Positions 1 to 12,805 are shown, counted from the stretch's first letter. The stretch: DNA of 60,000 nt from Tubiluchus corallicola (GCA_030141605.1 JAQGDQ010000003.1:2377501-2437500), one strand, 5' to 3'. Translations and numbers: made by a program. The notes: generated by a model from the letters alone, not told the origin.

Positions 1-2600
1 AATAATTGAAAAGAAAAATGAACCCATGCCACAAACTGGACTGTCTCATGCATCAGATAGCATATGTGATTCTGGCGAGTTCATGTTGAAACCTAGTCAC
101 AAGGTTTTTCCTGGAAGTTCACAATCTGGTCTCATTTCTGAAAATGAAGCTGTTGAAGATGTTACAGACATAGTCAGCAACATTTGCGCCAAACAGACTG
201 TTATTAATGCTAAATCTGCTGCAGTACCTGCTAGTGCCAAGTCTGATGAAAAAGAGATTCTTATACCACCAGTGCCAAAAACACCTATTCAGTTTCAGCT
301 TGACTGGCGAAAGCTACAGCATGACTCAAATGCATTATTCAAGTATTTTTGTGTAAGTTCAGTCAATATTATTTTTATTTTGAAATTTATGTTTAAGTCA
401 GAACTCTAAAGTCTATAGCTTTATCTGCGTCTTATGTGAGTTTCGTCTTCACTGTCCTGCCAATGACATGCAAAATGAGCACAAATAGACTTCTTGCCTG
501 TTTAACTGTTACAATATACATGCCACGTGCAAAAGTTCTTGTACTTTTAGATTTATTTAAAGTAGCATTTGTTAATTGTTCTTATTTATTAGATGTGCGT
601 TATTGTAGTGTTTTGTCTTTATCAGCAAGTATATTATTTTATTTGTTAATGTTGTTGATATACACAACATTAATGCTGCATGTGTTAATTGTTTTTGCTA
701 TTGATGCCTTCAGAATATTGGATGAAATTCAAAAGTTATTTTAATAGTATTAGTACCGCTTAACAGTTGTATCAATAAAATTATTAAAATAGGTGGAGCC
801 TGACAGTTCAACTGTTGAACACTCATCCAGTAACTCTTATTGTAGCAGTTGTCATGATAATCAAATCAACAATATTATTTGTTGCAGCTTTGTACATACA
901 AAACCAATAACTTTTTATTTTATAGAATATTGATCCTAAAAATTACAAGAGATTATTCAAGGAATTTTTGGAGGCTGATATGTTGTCATCTATACTTTCA
1001 TTACTGCAAGATTTTTATATCACGTAAGTAAAATTTGAGAAACAGTTCTTTGCTTTTTTTAAATATAAATAGTTTTGCATTGGCTATTAAGTTATTTATG
1101 TAATACTATAATAAAGAAGCATTGCTTCGTTGGTTTTAGATGACTTTATGCTACATATTTTTCCAGCTAAAATAATGGTAACGTAAAGCATTTTTTATTT
1201 TAAGTAACGATCTAGATGTAGCACTTGTACTGGAAAATCTTGCCAAAGTCTCTCGATTCTCAACGATGATCATGTTTGCCTCTGATCAAGACAAGCAAAG
1301 TAAGTATTGGCAAAATACTGGCAAACACTAGTACAAATTGAATGAATGCATTATTTGCTCAATTTTTCACAATTTTTTTGCATGGCAGACCATATTTTGA
1401 TGCATTTTTATCAAATGTGACATGAAGTCCATACCACTGAAAAATGAGCAATCGTCAAAATGGGTGGCTATTTCAAACCTTACTTCAATTTGCAGCAAAC
1501 GAAATGAAATGTAGTTTTGTAGGGAATTTTCACCAATTGCAAAAGTAATATTGATCCCAGAAATACACTTTCTACCTTAACATTGTGCCAGGTTACGGAT
1601 ATTGATTGGCCACAATGCATTTATCATCAGGAAATGTATTAGGAAAAAACAAAAGCACAGCTCTTCTGAAGAAGTATTTGCAGAATTTACGAGGTTGTAA
1701 TACTTTTATCCTTATTAACAGAATAATATCAGACGGCCCGTTCCCATTCTCTACATCTCAGCCGTATAACTTTTGCAAAAAACGGCCGAAAAACGGCCAT
1801 TTTGGGAGGTTTTTCGACCCCCCCTCCCTCCCGGTGGAACCGATTCGAAAAATAAACCATCAATGGCACGACACTAGATCGAGACCTTTCGTTTGATATA
1901 TAGATCGCCGCAAATGGTGGCCTCGTCCGGGCTGTAGCCTCGAATCTTATATATATATATATATATATAAATATACCAAGAATATTAATATAAGAGATTG
2001 TGCAGTGCACACCCATATCAGCAATTATAAACTGAGGAACACGAACTTTTCTGATCAGTATTTTGTGTAATCAGTCAGCAGCATAGGTAAATGAAAGCAA
2101 TTTTCCCATGCTGGTTGGTGCTCAGGTTCAGTGTCGTTTAATTTTGCAGTCAATTAGCTTTTCATCAACAGAGCCTGTCTATGTATAGAAACTGGTTAGT
2201 TTGCCACAAATTTGAGATAGTCTGTTACCAGTGCATCATTTTTGACAGCACGCACTACTGTCTCTATACAGAAATTGTTAAAAAGTTGCACAAATCAAAT
2301 AACGAGCAGATGTCAGAAATCATTAATTAAATAAATAAATCAATGAAATAATTGCAGTGTAAATTTGCCATGACTATATCTCAGCCATCTTCACATAATT
2401 TGTAACCCTTGCTCTTTTGGCTGATTCGTTCAGTAGTTTTGAATTCCCGAGGAGTATATAAGCTTGTGTTTATGTTTTGTTGAAGGCTTGAAAGAATGAT
2501 AAATAATCAATTTTCAGACTTCCAGTTTTTGCATTCATTTGATAAAAAATTAAAAGAGTACATAAACAGGAAATAATGTAGAACCTGATATATGTGTGTG

Positions 2601-2648
<48 letters not shown>

Positions 2649-2955
2649 TGTGGATGGATGGATGGATGGATGGATGGATGGATGGATGTACGTGTGCATG
2701 TATGTAAGTATATTTCTTCTGTTTTCAAACAAATTCACTTATATTGTCGAGATGAAAATATTTTTATTTTTTCACCATTGTGAGGTTCATGACTACTTTA
2801 TAAAACGGTCTTTTGTTTTTTCTCTTTATACTGTACTATGTTATTTATTGATTAAAATATTTTTTATTTTTGTAGTCATTGCCACGTTGCTTTCCCACTT
2901 AAAGGAGAAGCATGGTACAAGTACTGCTGAGAAAATTGCTACTTATTATTCCTGA
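1..2955 (+). CDS. RPAP3: RNA polymerase II-associated protein 3, C-terminal exons (5' partial)
   Basis: Four exons join in frame: <1-352, 926-1023, 1205-1299 and 2876-2955 (stop TGA 2953-2955). All introns are GT-AG (donors GTAAGT at 353, 1024 and 1300). The first exon is open to the window edge and encodes a low-complexity linker followed by FQLDWRKLQHDSNALFKYF. The next exons give LFKEFLEADMLSSILSLLQDFY, ALVLENLAKVSRF and a short helical end, KIATYYS. This matches the order of the RPAP3 C-terminal domain, the helical region of RPAP3 that binds the RUVBL1/2 ATPases in the R2TP co-chaperone complex. The TPR domains that bind HSP90 would lie upstream of the window. The paralogue SPAG1 carries the same domain, but the spacing and DFY motif fit RPAP3 better. 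The 1.6-kb last intron contains the microsatellite at 2593-2688 and a GC-rich repeat at 1731-1960. Confidence 0.85.
1731..1970. repeat. GC-rich interspersed repeat ending in an AT microsatellite
   Basis: This intronic block is much richer in G+C than its surroundings. It contains repeated CGGCC words (cggccgaaaaacggcc), runs of C, and ends in an (AT)n tract at about 1950-1968. Both strands carry short open frames (1606-1896 plus, 1729-2016 minus) that look incidental. It is probably a fragment of a dispersed repeat inserted in the last RPAP3 intron. No terminal repeats were recognised, so the class is unknown. Confidence 0.4.
2593..2690. repeat. Compound microsatellite (TG)n-(TGCG)n-(TGGA)n
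   Basis: Directly visible: about ten TG units, then about nine TGCG units, then about nine TGGA units, with no interruption. It lies in the last RPAP3 intron, about 190 bp before the terminal exon. The open frames over it on both strands are artefacts of the repeat. Confidence 0.97.
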
Positions 2956-3094
2956 GAGGTCCCTAGGGTTTATTGTTCACTTTTACGGCTGTTGCAAGTT
3001 TACATTTGTTTTAATAGTATTCTTGTTTTCCTATTCTTTAAAACCAATTGTTATGTGATGATGCAAGCACTGCTGTAGACTACATAAAAGAGTC

Positions 3095-3713
3095 AACCTC
3101 TAAGAATTAACACATTGTTTATTAGCGCAGATGATCATTTCGACAGCAACTGTCATTTTAATTGCTATAAATAAAGCCAGAGCAAATAGTTAGTGCAATT
3201 ATAACACTACTAACCATAATCAAAGCATAAAATAAATTATATCACTACACAATCACAAGAGTGAAATTCAAATTGTCAAAATACAATTAGAAATAACTAG
3301 GGAAGAGGTTCTCATGTAAAGAAAACATAAAAAAGTACCTTTTATATCAGGTTTAGGCAAAGATCACAACAAGCAAACAATTAGTTTAGTACCAAGCAAG
3401 GTCTGCATACTGGGAAAACGAACCACTTGTAAGTGTGAGAAGAAATACATATTTTACACAATTTTGCATTTTCCACAATAATGAGAGGGAACACAATATG
3501 AGAAATCTAAAACAGATTTTTAAGTTATTCCTACTTGTATTTTGACAATATGAATTTCACTCTTGTGATTGCGTAGTGATATAATTTACTTGGTTAGTAG
3601 TGTCATAATTGTACTAATCATTTGTTCTGACTTTATTTATAGTATGGAAAATGACAGTTGTTGTCGAAACAGTCGTCTGTGCTAATAAACAACATGTTAC
3701 TTCTTTAGAAGTT
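3095..3713. mobile_element. Fold-back / MITE-like element with long inverted arms
   Basis: The arm at about 3095-3300 is the reverse complement of about 3522-3713, with scattered mismatches. Matched landmarks are ctcttgtgatt near 3555 against aatcacaagag near 3253, and gctaataaacaa near 3681 against ttgtttattagc near 3115. The 200-bp arms enclose a spacer of about 220 bp with no coding content. The structure fits a non-autonomous inverted-repeat element. It lies just after the RPAP3 stop codon. Its left arm contains AATAAA at 3170-3175, the first such hexamer after the stop, so it may form part of the RPAP3 3' UTR. Confidence 0.75.
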
Positions 3714-6700
3714 TTTAAATGTTGAGGGTAAATTGTGTAGTCACTGATTTTGAGTTTGTATTATATTAAATAATGAGAAGTGAGTTGAAGATTTCCAAAT
3801 TAGGTATTATTTAGAAGTTTGATAACTTGGCAAAGCAGAAGCAACAAGATTGAATGAATTCAGACCTTGATTTATGAAAGCATAATGCCGTAATCAGGGT
3901 TACACCTGGTGTCCTGTATTCTTGCCCCTTTGGCAAAGGTCACCATTCACCACATTACTTTCAAGGCCCTTGCCCCATGTGTCAAAGTTGCGAGTTTCAT
4001 GTGTTAGTCCTTTGCGTTTGGAGATTAACATGAATTAAGTCAATGTCCTAATTTTCTAATGTTGACTCCTGTCTCGGGACCTTAAGTGATTCCAGTTTTA
4101 CCATAGTCTGAGCCCCTATCCCAGCTATCTTCCTTACAAGTTTTGTGACTTTACATGCTACTTTTTTGGAGTTATTCAATGTTACACATTTTGGCTCCTA
4201 TCACGGGCCCTTAAAGACCCCAGCTTTTTAAAAACCCAGGTATACGTCTACTTCACATTACCTAAATACTTATGAACAATAATTTAACTAAAAGCCTTAG
4301 GAAGAGTTGAATGGCAATCGAAAACTCGCCGATGTCCAGTGTCCAGTGACACTTCAGCTAAGGTCAATTTTCACTAGACCACTTTCAAGGCCACCTATTG
4401 CAGGCATCTACCCTGTAAATTTCGTGACTCTAGCCTCCCCCCCCCCACAATTTGTGGGTTAAAAGAATTAAAAGGTGGAAAACTTGATGCCTAACGTAAT
4501 AAAGTCTTGATGAAAAATCAGTGTATAGGTTCCCTTAGATCCGGGACTCCACCACTCATGGTTGTTAGACTTGTATTTAAAGTGCTAGTGTTTTTCCTTC
4601 ACAATGAAGGTGACCCCTTGAGAAGATTATTTAACTAAGAAATTCCTTCTTTCCTTAATCAGTTTGAATGACTCTAGCTATTTTGTTGCATACAGAGAAC
4701 CTATTTAGTTCAGATAGTCATGTTAGGGTATTACAGCAATGTGTGTAATGCATTGTTATGTATGTTGTGCTTGTATTTTGCTTTGGTGTTATACTGTTTA
4801 AAGAATAATTATTGCTGTTGAACTAAGAATACAAAGTTGATAAAATATGTGCATTGTTAAAACTCCTGGATTGTTTAATTTCATTGTCTTTATTAACTGT
4901 TCAGCTAGATACAAAGGATTATAACATTACCTGCCAGAGAGGTAATAATAATAGACACATAACTGAAATATACACAAAACTCTCCCGGAAATTGACGACT
5001 TGTGCTTGGATAAGCTTTCCTTATTTCAACAGGACCTGCTATAATAATTTTAAATTCAATTGACACTCTATGTGCATAAATGAGCTCAAATTTTGTATTT
5101 GTGAAATATAATCATATAATGACATAACTTATTATTATTATTCGATTATTGCTTATTTTTGGCGTGTAATTTATGTAGCAATTTCAAAATTTTTCTGTTT
5201 TGTTTTGCTACTAAATACCTGTTTGTAAAAATTAATGTGGCATTTTCTTATGGGGGATATGGGAAGGTTGTGCAAGTCTAGTTGGCCATTCGTTTAGGAC
5301 GCAAAATGGTTTGGCATTGACTCAGTTAACTACATAAAACTACAAATTATACATGCTTCAGCTTCACGATGTTCTTCAACTACATACATTTGCAACAGCA
5401 TTCGATCAGCAGAATTTGGTTGTGATTTTTATGCACAATTTTTAAACAAATATTAGTGTTTACATTGCAGAACAAAATCAAGTAATATGTATGAACTCTG
5501 CGATGCTGCTTTTTGTTAATGACTAAAATTTATTAGAAACCCTTTAAAACTGAATTCGGATTCGAGCTCTTGACATTCGGTTTTGATTCGAGTTTGAGTC
5601 AAAAATTCTATTTATAAATTCGCTTTCCGATAGTGTTTAACTCACATTGTAGCTAAATCCATCACTTTGCACTTATTTGACTTTAATTTTGGTAGTCTTG
5701 TGTGTGTGAGGAACCAAAAACGGGGCTATATCGTCCACGCTGTAAGCTGTACAACTTTTTGTGGCACTTGCACTTTAGTTATATTCACTATAACGATATA
5801 ATACATTATATGCACTATACATATATGCACATTGAGCAAAAACATAATTATGGACACCAGTAGCGAAGGATACTGCTATCATTATGTAGAGAACTTGGTG
5901 TGTGTAGCTAGTTTCTCATGACTACAGTCTAAATTTCGTTTTTCAATAGCAGTGACATACATTTAAATGATCCTTTTTTAATCCAAACTGATTAACTGTT
6001 ACTAATTCCATGGTCCTTTGAAGCAAACTATTCCACAGATCAATTATACTATGGGCTAAAAAGTATTTTCATAAGTCCAACTTGGCTCTCATCTTGTACA
6101 GTTTTAAAATAATAGCAGTTGCAATTAATAATGTTGATTCAACACGTCTTGCATTGTTTTTATTACACATTTTTCTATTCATATGTCACTCAATAAATAC
6201 TTTATCAATATTTTTACATAATACGAGCTGATAAGCGCCATACAAATTAATTAAATAGGAAACTAAACATCTGTAACAGTGATAAGTGATAACTGATGAA
6301 CTTGTAAAATTGCATTTTCATTATTGAAATAAATTTCAGCTGAACTAAAAAAGAAGCCAAAGACTAAGTATAAGAACTCCGGTATTGACATTTATGTAGT
6401 TAAAACAGTTGTAATTTGCTTACTCGGTACTTTTTGCAAGCGTAGAGAAAATTTTGATGTGATTATTGTGATATTATTGTCATATTGTAGTAGGTAATTA
6501 GTTTATTTGTGTAGGAATAAGTTTTAACATTTCGCTTGCATTAGCATATTTTCAATTACTACTATTATTACAATTCAATTACGCCACATTTTCAATTAAA
6601 TATTATTCTGAAGCTTGGTCACTACACTGGGTTGGGTCGTTCCCATTGTTGTGTTTGAAATAGGCTTGTCACCTCTAAATTGGAAAATAGCTATAGCTCG

Positions 6701-7539
6701 TATTTTTATCATCCTTGTAGTATTATAGTACCTATGCATGAGGTCTTATTTCTTTCTCATTGGTCTGCAGTTCAAAATGAGCTGTGCTTATTTTCTTTGG
6801 CCTCGATTTGTGTTTACATGGGAGATACACCTGGATTAGGACAAGAAAACAGCTTACAGAAACGACTAAAAACATTGAGAAAGTTGACTACTTGACCTTG
6901 AGTGGAGCACTTCAACCCAAAGATGAGCGGAGTCTGGTATTTTTTACTCTGCGGATTTCCGCATCTATATAATTTAACCTTTGTATTAGATCCATACGAC
7001 ACCACATAAATTCATCTCTGCAAAAAAATCTGCAGATTTTGACTCCTTTACCTTTGTTGCAGTAACATCGGCATTTTGCTACTCTTTTGTTTAAAGGCAG
7101 ATTCAGTTGGGCAAACCGTCACAAACCACGGATAGCCAGTGTATACGGGTTTGACTGAAACACTGATTTGCTAGCGTAACATTTGCTTAATCTTTTGATT
7201 ATCTGATTTAAGATTTATTGTCAAAATGGTAGTCATTGTCATCACCATTTTCATCATCGTTATGTCTCAAACCCTTTTGTAACTAGTGTGATCAAAATGC
7301 AGTCGCCAAAAAACTGCACTCGATGATAATTCATCATGTAGAACATGTAGTAAGGAATCACAGGTGGTTGGAAGTTAAGTGTGTGTTTCCTTGGTGGATA
7401 GATAATAAGTGGGTGAATTTTGTTAACAGGTGAAAAAATAAACAAATGCTATTTATTCTAATTCACAACACACTTGGAATCGGAAAACTGTGTAAATGCT
7501 AAGCCTGCCACCAATACTATTTTATTTTTTTTTTGAAAA
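3714..7539. other. Non-coding intergenic stretch
   Basis: No exon with recognisable protein similarity was found on either strand. Open frames here (for example 4854-5063, 6680-6895, 7260-7445) are short, compositionally AT-driven and match nothing I know. Around 5550-5640 there is a run of gattcg/attcgg words resembling the interior of the element at 23282-24039, possibly another decayed copy. The 5' end of the OCRL-type gene should lie somewhere between here and 11400. Confidence 0.5.
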
Positions 7540-8475
7540 AAGGAAAATAAGGCACTGTTAGGCACAAGATAGAGAGGTGATAAGAAAAATGGCACAAATA
7601 GAAAAGTAGCCAAAAGTGGCACAGGAAAAATGGTGCACTTTGTAAAATGTGTGTCTAGGGTTAAAGTTTAAGTGAGAGGGAACTGTTTTAGTTATTTTTA
7701 TATCTGCCAAGGAAGTTACGCTTCAACACAGTTTGTTTGGTTGTCTTTGCCTGTTATACAAAAACTACCTAAGAGATTTCCAAGAAACTTTGTGAAGAAA
7801 GGCATGTATAGGGTTCCAAAATGGGAATCTTTTTTCCGTTTTTTTTGCAAAACTTGACCGAACCCCACATACAAAAAAACTTTCATGAAGCACTTTGTGG
7901 CAGTCTCAAAGGGAGTGTTTAGCACTTCTTTTTTGTTATCTCCACCTACGGGTTAATTCCAGTTCCATTTCGAGAAATTCTCGCTTGGATAACTGTGTAA
8001 TCCTGTCTATAAGCTTTGCTTATTAATATAAATAGCCTTATAAGGTGACTTGGTATGTAAATATGTATATATTTGTCACTTTATTTTATTGCCAAAATTA
8101 AGGGTTAAAAGGGTAGATAAACACTGTGTAGAATATTCAGGCATTATTAATTATAAATCAATTTAATGAATAAATATTTTGTGAGTCTTTTGCTAGTTTA
8201 TATAATACCGATACAGGTACAGTTTTGTATGTTTGCTTGTTTATCTTTGCGTTAAATTTTTTTAATCAAAAGAGTCAGACGAATAAGTTTAGGATTGTTT
8301 GTCTTTAGCAGAGATCTGCTTCCTACTGAGCACATTCTAGTTTTCTTATAGCAGTCAATTGGATCAAAAATAACACGTGCCATTTCTCCTGTACCATTTT
8401 TCCCACTTTTCCATTTGTGCGATTTCTTCTTATACCGTTTTTACCTGTGCCATTTATCCCGTGCCATTTTTATCG
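7540..8475. mobile_element. Fold-back element with imperfect ~100-bp inverted arms
   Basis: The left arm (about 7540-7640) contains serial aaaatggcac-like words such as agaaaaatggcacaaatag. The right arm (about 8365-8475) carries the same words inverted (gtgccatttttatc, ccatttgtgcgatttc). After reverse complementing, the arms line up over about 100 bp with roughly one mismatch in five, by eye. The core shows no recognisable protein. This fits a decayed non-autonomous DNA element or foldback transposon. Confidence 0.55.
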
Positions 8476-8941
8476 GGCCAACAGACTAAGAAGCACTAAC
8501 TACTTATTAGTAGTAGTACTGGGACACCAGAATAGCACAAAATATTTTTCTTAAATCGTTCTAACGTTATTAGCAGATACACCCCACTAGAAGCATCACA
8601 CTCACGGATGGCCGTACATACTGTGTGCCACGAAAACATTATTTATGCTATTACAAATACATTTTAAAAAATACTGGTAACAATTACGCGATGCAGGTAT
8701 GTTTAACAAAATCTGAATAAAAATGTGTTATCATGACAAGTAACTCGATAAGCTACTCATTTTTCTTCATAATGCCTAAAAAACCTAAACTATGGGCTTC
8801 CGTTGTTTTTCAAATATTATATTCTTTTAAGGTTCGGAGTTGGGACCGGATGAAAGGTTCAGGAACAGGGTTCACAGTAGGACTGAATGTTTATTTATCC
8901 AGGTTCAGACATCGGCATCATAGCATCCTTGATCCCGAACA

Positions 8942-9208
8942 CCCTTTTTATCAATTCTAAGACGGGCATTTCATTATTGGGATAAGGACCTCTTCCTATC
9001 ACTTTTCAAAACATACGTTAGGCTTAATATGGAGTACTCAGTTCAAGCTTGTTCACCAGCACTGTAAAAAGAAGTATGAAAAAAAACCATTAGTCCAATG
9101 TCTGGGATGGAAGAAATTCCATGTAAAGAAGCCCCAGGAAAACTTGATTTATATACGATGGAATCTAGGCGAATGAGAGAAGACCTTATTGGAGTTTCCA
9201 TTTTGTAA
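8942..9208 (+). pseudogene. Dead non-LTR retrotransposon fragment (reverse transcriptase C-terminal part)
   Basis: In one frame from 8942 the translation includes ILRRAFHYWDKDLFLSLF and then KTYVRLNMEYSVQACSPAL. After stops at 9065 and 9077 the same frame resumes with GKLDLYTMESRRMREDLIGV. This order resembles the CR1/L2-type LINE region just after the reverse-transcriptase core (family pattern LYKTYVRPxLEYAxQxWSP ... LGLxTLExRRxRGDLIEV). The two internal stops and an apparent deletion between the blocks show it is long dead. Upstream palm-domain motifs were not seen, so it is probably a 5'-truncated copy. Confidence 0.7.
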
Positions 9209-10392
9209 ACAGAATTAATATCATGTTGATATATTATAGGTTAGCATTAATCTACTTGACCAGTTAATGGTCTTGATGTGATGGTCATTCCATACCAGTT
9301 TAGCTGTTTTGAGCTTTTGAAATTAAAGGTTGAAGATCGAAAATCTGATTGATGGTCAACAATACATTCTCTTACTCATTAAAAAACTGGGGGACTTTGG
9401 GACATTTATAGCATTTTCATCACTACTTTTACGGAAGATATGCTGTATGGATTATAGATATGACATATATGAACATTTATGTCTGAATAATCATTTTGCT
9501 ACTGTTTTTTATATGTTAACCCTGAACATTCCTAAATGCAGAACAGCTGCTTATAAATCGCCTTTTTTCTCAGACTTCTAGATCAATAGAGTTCTTTATC
9601 AGCAAATTGTTTTCCTCGTAATTATTTTCTCTTGTCACTAGTAAAATAGTATTGAAATTACTGGATCTCATTTATATTTGCCTTTATAAGTTAACTAGTT
9701 TAGCTCCTTATGTTGAGTGGCCACCAGATCTGTTTGCTTTAATTTGTGCAAAAACTATTGTAAATACTGCAGTCCTGCAAGTTTCATTTACTGAGCAAGG
9801 AAGCATTAATTGACGACTTTGTTGGCAGCTGTTACTACCCTCTCTTACTGCCTGTGCTGCAACTGTGAAACACATATAATGAATTTTATTGCCATGAATC
9901 ACTGAGTTTTGGTCATGTAATGAATTCGGTATGGACATCAGATCGCTGATTGAAAGAAAACTTCTAGCTGGAGATAAATGCATTGCTATATCCTTATTCA
10001 TTTCTTTTTACATGATTTTTTATATTGCTAGCATGATTCCTGATACCTGAATACCCCACCATGACTCACAGGGACTATAGATATCTTCAAGTTCTGCAAG
10101 TTACCTAGAATTTGCATTTTTTAACATTGTGTTTAGTGACTTCTACACTTCGTGCTTTAGCTTTGTGCATATGACTGTTTTAGTATAGTGCACATAACTT
10201 GTATTTATATGAGGACAAGTTTTCAAATTTAATATTCAAATTAAATCGATTATGTATTGAGAATTTATTTAGAATTTTCTGTATGACTTTTGCTGTTCAT
10301 GAATGATCAGAAGAAATTGTTTAGTACTAAATTAGTTCTCATAAAGAAAGTCTTTGGCTTTACTAGTTGGGTAATTCAGGTAATGAAATTAA
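9209..10392. other. Non-coding stretch
   Basis: No supported gene. The longest frame (9708-10001, minus) has no recognisable domain and unremarkable composition. It may include further decayed LINE sequence downstream of the reverse-transcriptase fragment, but I could not identify any. Confidence 0.4.
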
Positions 10393-10600
10393 TAAAGTTA
10401 ATTTAACTTGAGAACAGTTGCACTAGCCAAATTTGCCCATTTTTCAGTTGCATAAGCCAAATTGATCCATTTTTCATTTTTCTAAACAAAACAAACACAC
10501 CATTATTATACTCTACCATGTTAGCGATGACTGGTTTGGTTTGATTAGAAAAATTCGAAAATTTGGTTAGTGCAACTGTTTTCAAGTTAAGTTAATTTTA
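10393..10600. mobile_element. Short palindromic MITE (~208 bp)
   Basis: The left end (gttaatttaacttgagaac, from about 10398) and the right end (gttttcaagttaagttaat, to about 10597) are inverted copies. Similarity continues inwards through ggttagtgcaac / gttgcactagcc for about 45-50 bp. The whole unit could fold into one long hairpin. Size and structure are typical of a MITE. No coding potential was seen. Confidence 0.75.
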
Positions 10601-11400
10601 TTTTAATTTATTCGAAATTTTGCAATTTTCATTTGATTTTTTCCATATTACAACTTCTGTAACCATTTTCTGATAGAATAATAACTAGAACAGGTTACTT
10701 TTGTAATTTTGGAGCTTTGTTTTTTGATCCGTCTTAAAAGCCTGATGGAGTCCAAATTTAGAAATTTGCTTAATGAAGTGTAGAATTTTAATTTAATAAA
10801 GAAAAGCTGTAATTTAATAAAGGGAAGCTTAACTGTTATCCATGAATCTTTATCATATTTATAAAAGTAGTTTTGTTACTAGTAACTCCTTATTTTTGCC
10901 AAGAATGTGTTTTAAACCTGCATCTGTTTGATATATTCAGCTGCTTTTTATTACATTTTCCATTTTGGAAAAAAAGATAATTAAATTAAGCGTGAAACCT
11001 TTATTTTTGTAATTACAATGCAAACCATAAATCTGAGCTATTATATTTTTGCAAATTTATATGCAAAATAATACTGTGTATTCATGAAAATGTGGATGGG
11101 TAGCGATTTTTGTAGATTCACAGAAATGCTACCTTACTTGCCAAATACTCATGGTTCTACTTCACTGCTGTGCCATGTAGCTAATTAAATTTCAAAGTTT
11201 TTATATTTTGACTTAAGGTCTAATACTTCCTTAGATGTATGCAATCTGGCACTTACAACTGGTAATGCATTATATAGCTAGTCTTCGGGACTTAATAGAA
11301 CCTTGCATGAAAGTGTAGCTCATTTCTTGACCTATCAGTCTGCACTGTAATAGGTGATGGTTTTTTATGCATGCTGCTTGTTTGTTTATTTTTCATGTAG

Positions 11401-12805
11401 CAATTTCCTTGACTGTTATTACTGTGTTGAAGCAAACTGTACGGAATCTTCCCAAAGAGTACATCGACTGTTGGCCATATTGGAACGTGATGGTGAATTT
11501 GGGTAAGTGAGAAATTTTTCCATGCACATTTATTGTAATGATAGAACTTTAAACGTGTCTGAAACATTGTCTGATTGGTAATTTGAGCCAATGCTTGTTC
11601 TTAGATGTATATAATATATATTCTGCATGCTGGTTCCTGTAGTATTTACTAATATTTAATAATGCTTTTTATCCGTCAAACTGAGATGTATTTCTTATTT
11701 ATACTGAATTGGCATTTGCATGTTAACAGCCTGCTATTCACATTTTGTTTTCATTTTACTTTACATTGGTTTTAGCCCATATTGAGCAAAAATATTCCTT
11801 CAAAAGTTATAACTTACTACAGATTCCAACAGAAGCCTGGCTCGTATTTGGTAAACTCAACAATTATTAATTAACATAACACAAGACACACTTCTGAGTG
11901 TTGGTTGTTGTTCTCATGATGCAATTTTATATTTCAGGTTGTTTATTTACATTCCTGAATGTTCTGAATTGAGAAGTGATGACATCACATTAGAAAGTGC
12001 TATAGCAATTGATGGCCACTTCACCTGTGATGTTAGTAAGTCTGTAATATCTGCTATTGTATTGTACATTACTGTACTGTTTGTTTACCTTCTATTTACA
12101 CAATGGTCAGTCAACATCATGAACGAAGTTACAGTGCTTTATCAAAGACCACTTCTGTTAAGCATTAGCTAATTGAATTTCAAATAATAAGAACTAATGG
12201 CAATTTTACACTTTGTTTCTAACACATTTGCTGTGACTTCACTTATCAAGATACTCAAATGTTTGGAGGAGCTTACCTTTGGTTTCTGAATAGTGTTCTT
12301 TGTGCAATTTGTAGCCAAGGGCTTGAATTCAGATTATGGCTGTTCAAGAATCATGTTTCTCAGGTGTGTGTTTCATATTTCAAACAATTTCTGTTTATTA
12401 TTTTTTGAATGCCTAAAAGCTGAGAATTATGTCATTCATAAATCCTATAAGGAGCTCTATATCAAGAAAACTGTATTATCCTCGGTACTGCCTCTCTCTC
12501 CATCTCAAAGAAAACATCAAAAAGTGAAGATTTTGTAAACTAATTCAAGCATACCTAAAATAGTTTCATAGTTAAAGAAGTTAAAATATGCAGTTAAGAA
12601 TGAATAAAAACTTGTGTGAAGTTAATTTTGTAATTTTTGCTATTTGTTGCTTAGTTTATTATTGTTTTTACAGGCAAATCTTTTGGTATTGAAGAAAGTG
12701 ATATTGATCTTCTCTTTGCTGCTCCAGACAAGCAGCTGAGGTTTCAGTTGACACTTGGACCTGCTTGCAATACATTTGTTAGTGAGATCTACAGAGTAGT
12801 TGAAT
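11401..12805 (+). CDS. OCRL: OCRL exons 1-3 (as found): N-terminal PH domain
   Basis: Exons 11401-11502, 11938-12035 and 12674-12805 encode [37 protein letters not shown] and [15 protein letters not shown]. These align in order with the INPP5B N-terminal PH domain (pattern LLGLVRY...LFLYTHRR...DDVSLDQIV...). In the family this domain binds clathrin in OCRL and supports membrane targeting. Exon 11401 begins with one base completing a codon, so a phase-2 upstream exon is required. Reading through its AG acceptor upstream gives no convincing start. Confidence 0.8.

Noticed and set aside
436-744. 102-codon hydrophobic plus-strand frame
   Set aside because: It lies in the RPAP3 intron 353-925. 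The hydrophobicity comes from T-rich sequence and there are no family motifs.
2507-2955. Cys/Val- and His/Thr-rich frames on both strands
   Set aside because: They translate the TG/TGCG/TGGA microsatellite. Only 2876-2955 of the plus frame is real RPAP3 exon.
11228-11270. Candidate first OCRL exon (atgtatgcaatctgg... before ggtaatg)
   Set aside because: It ends in phase 0, whereas exon 11401 needs two leftover bases.
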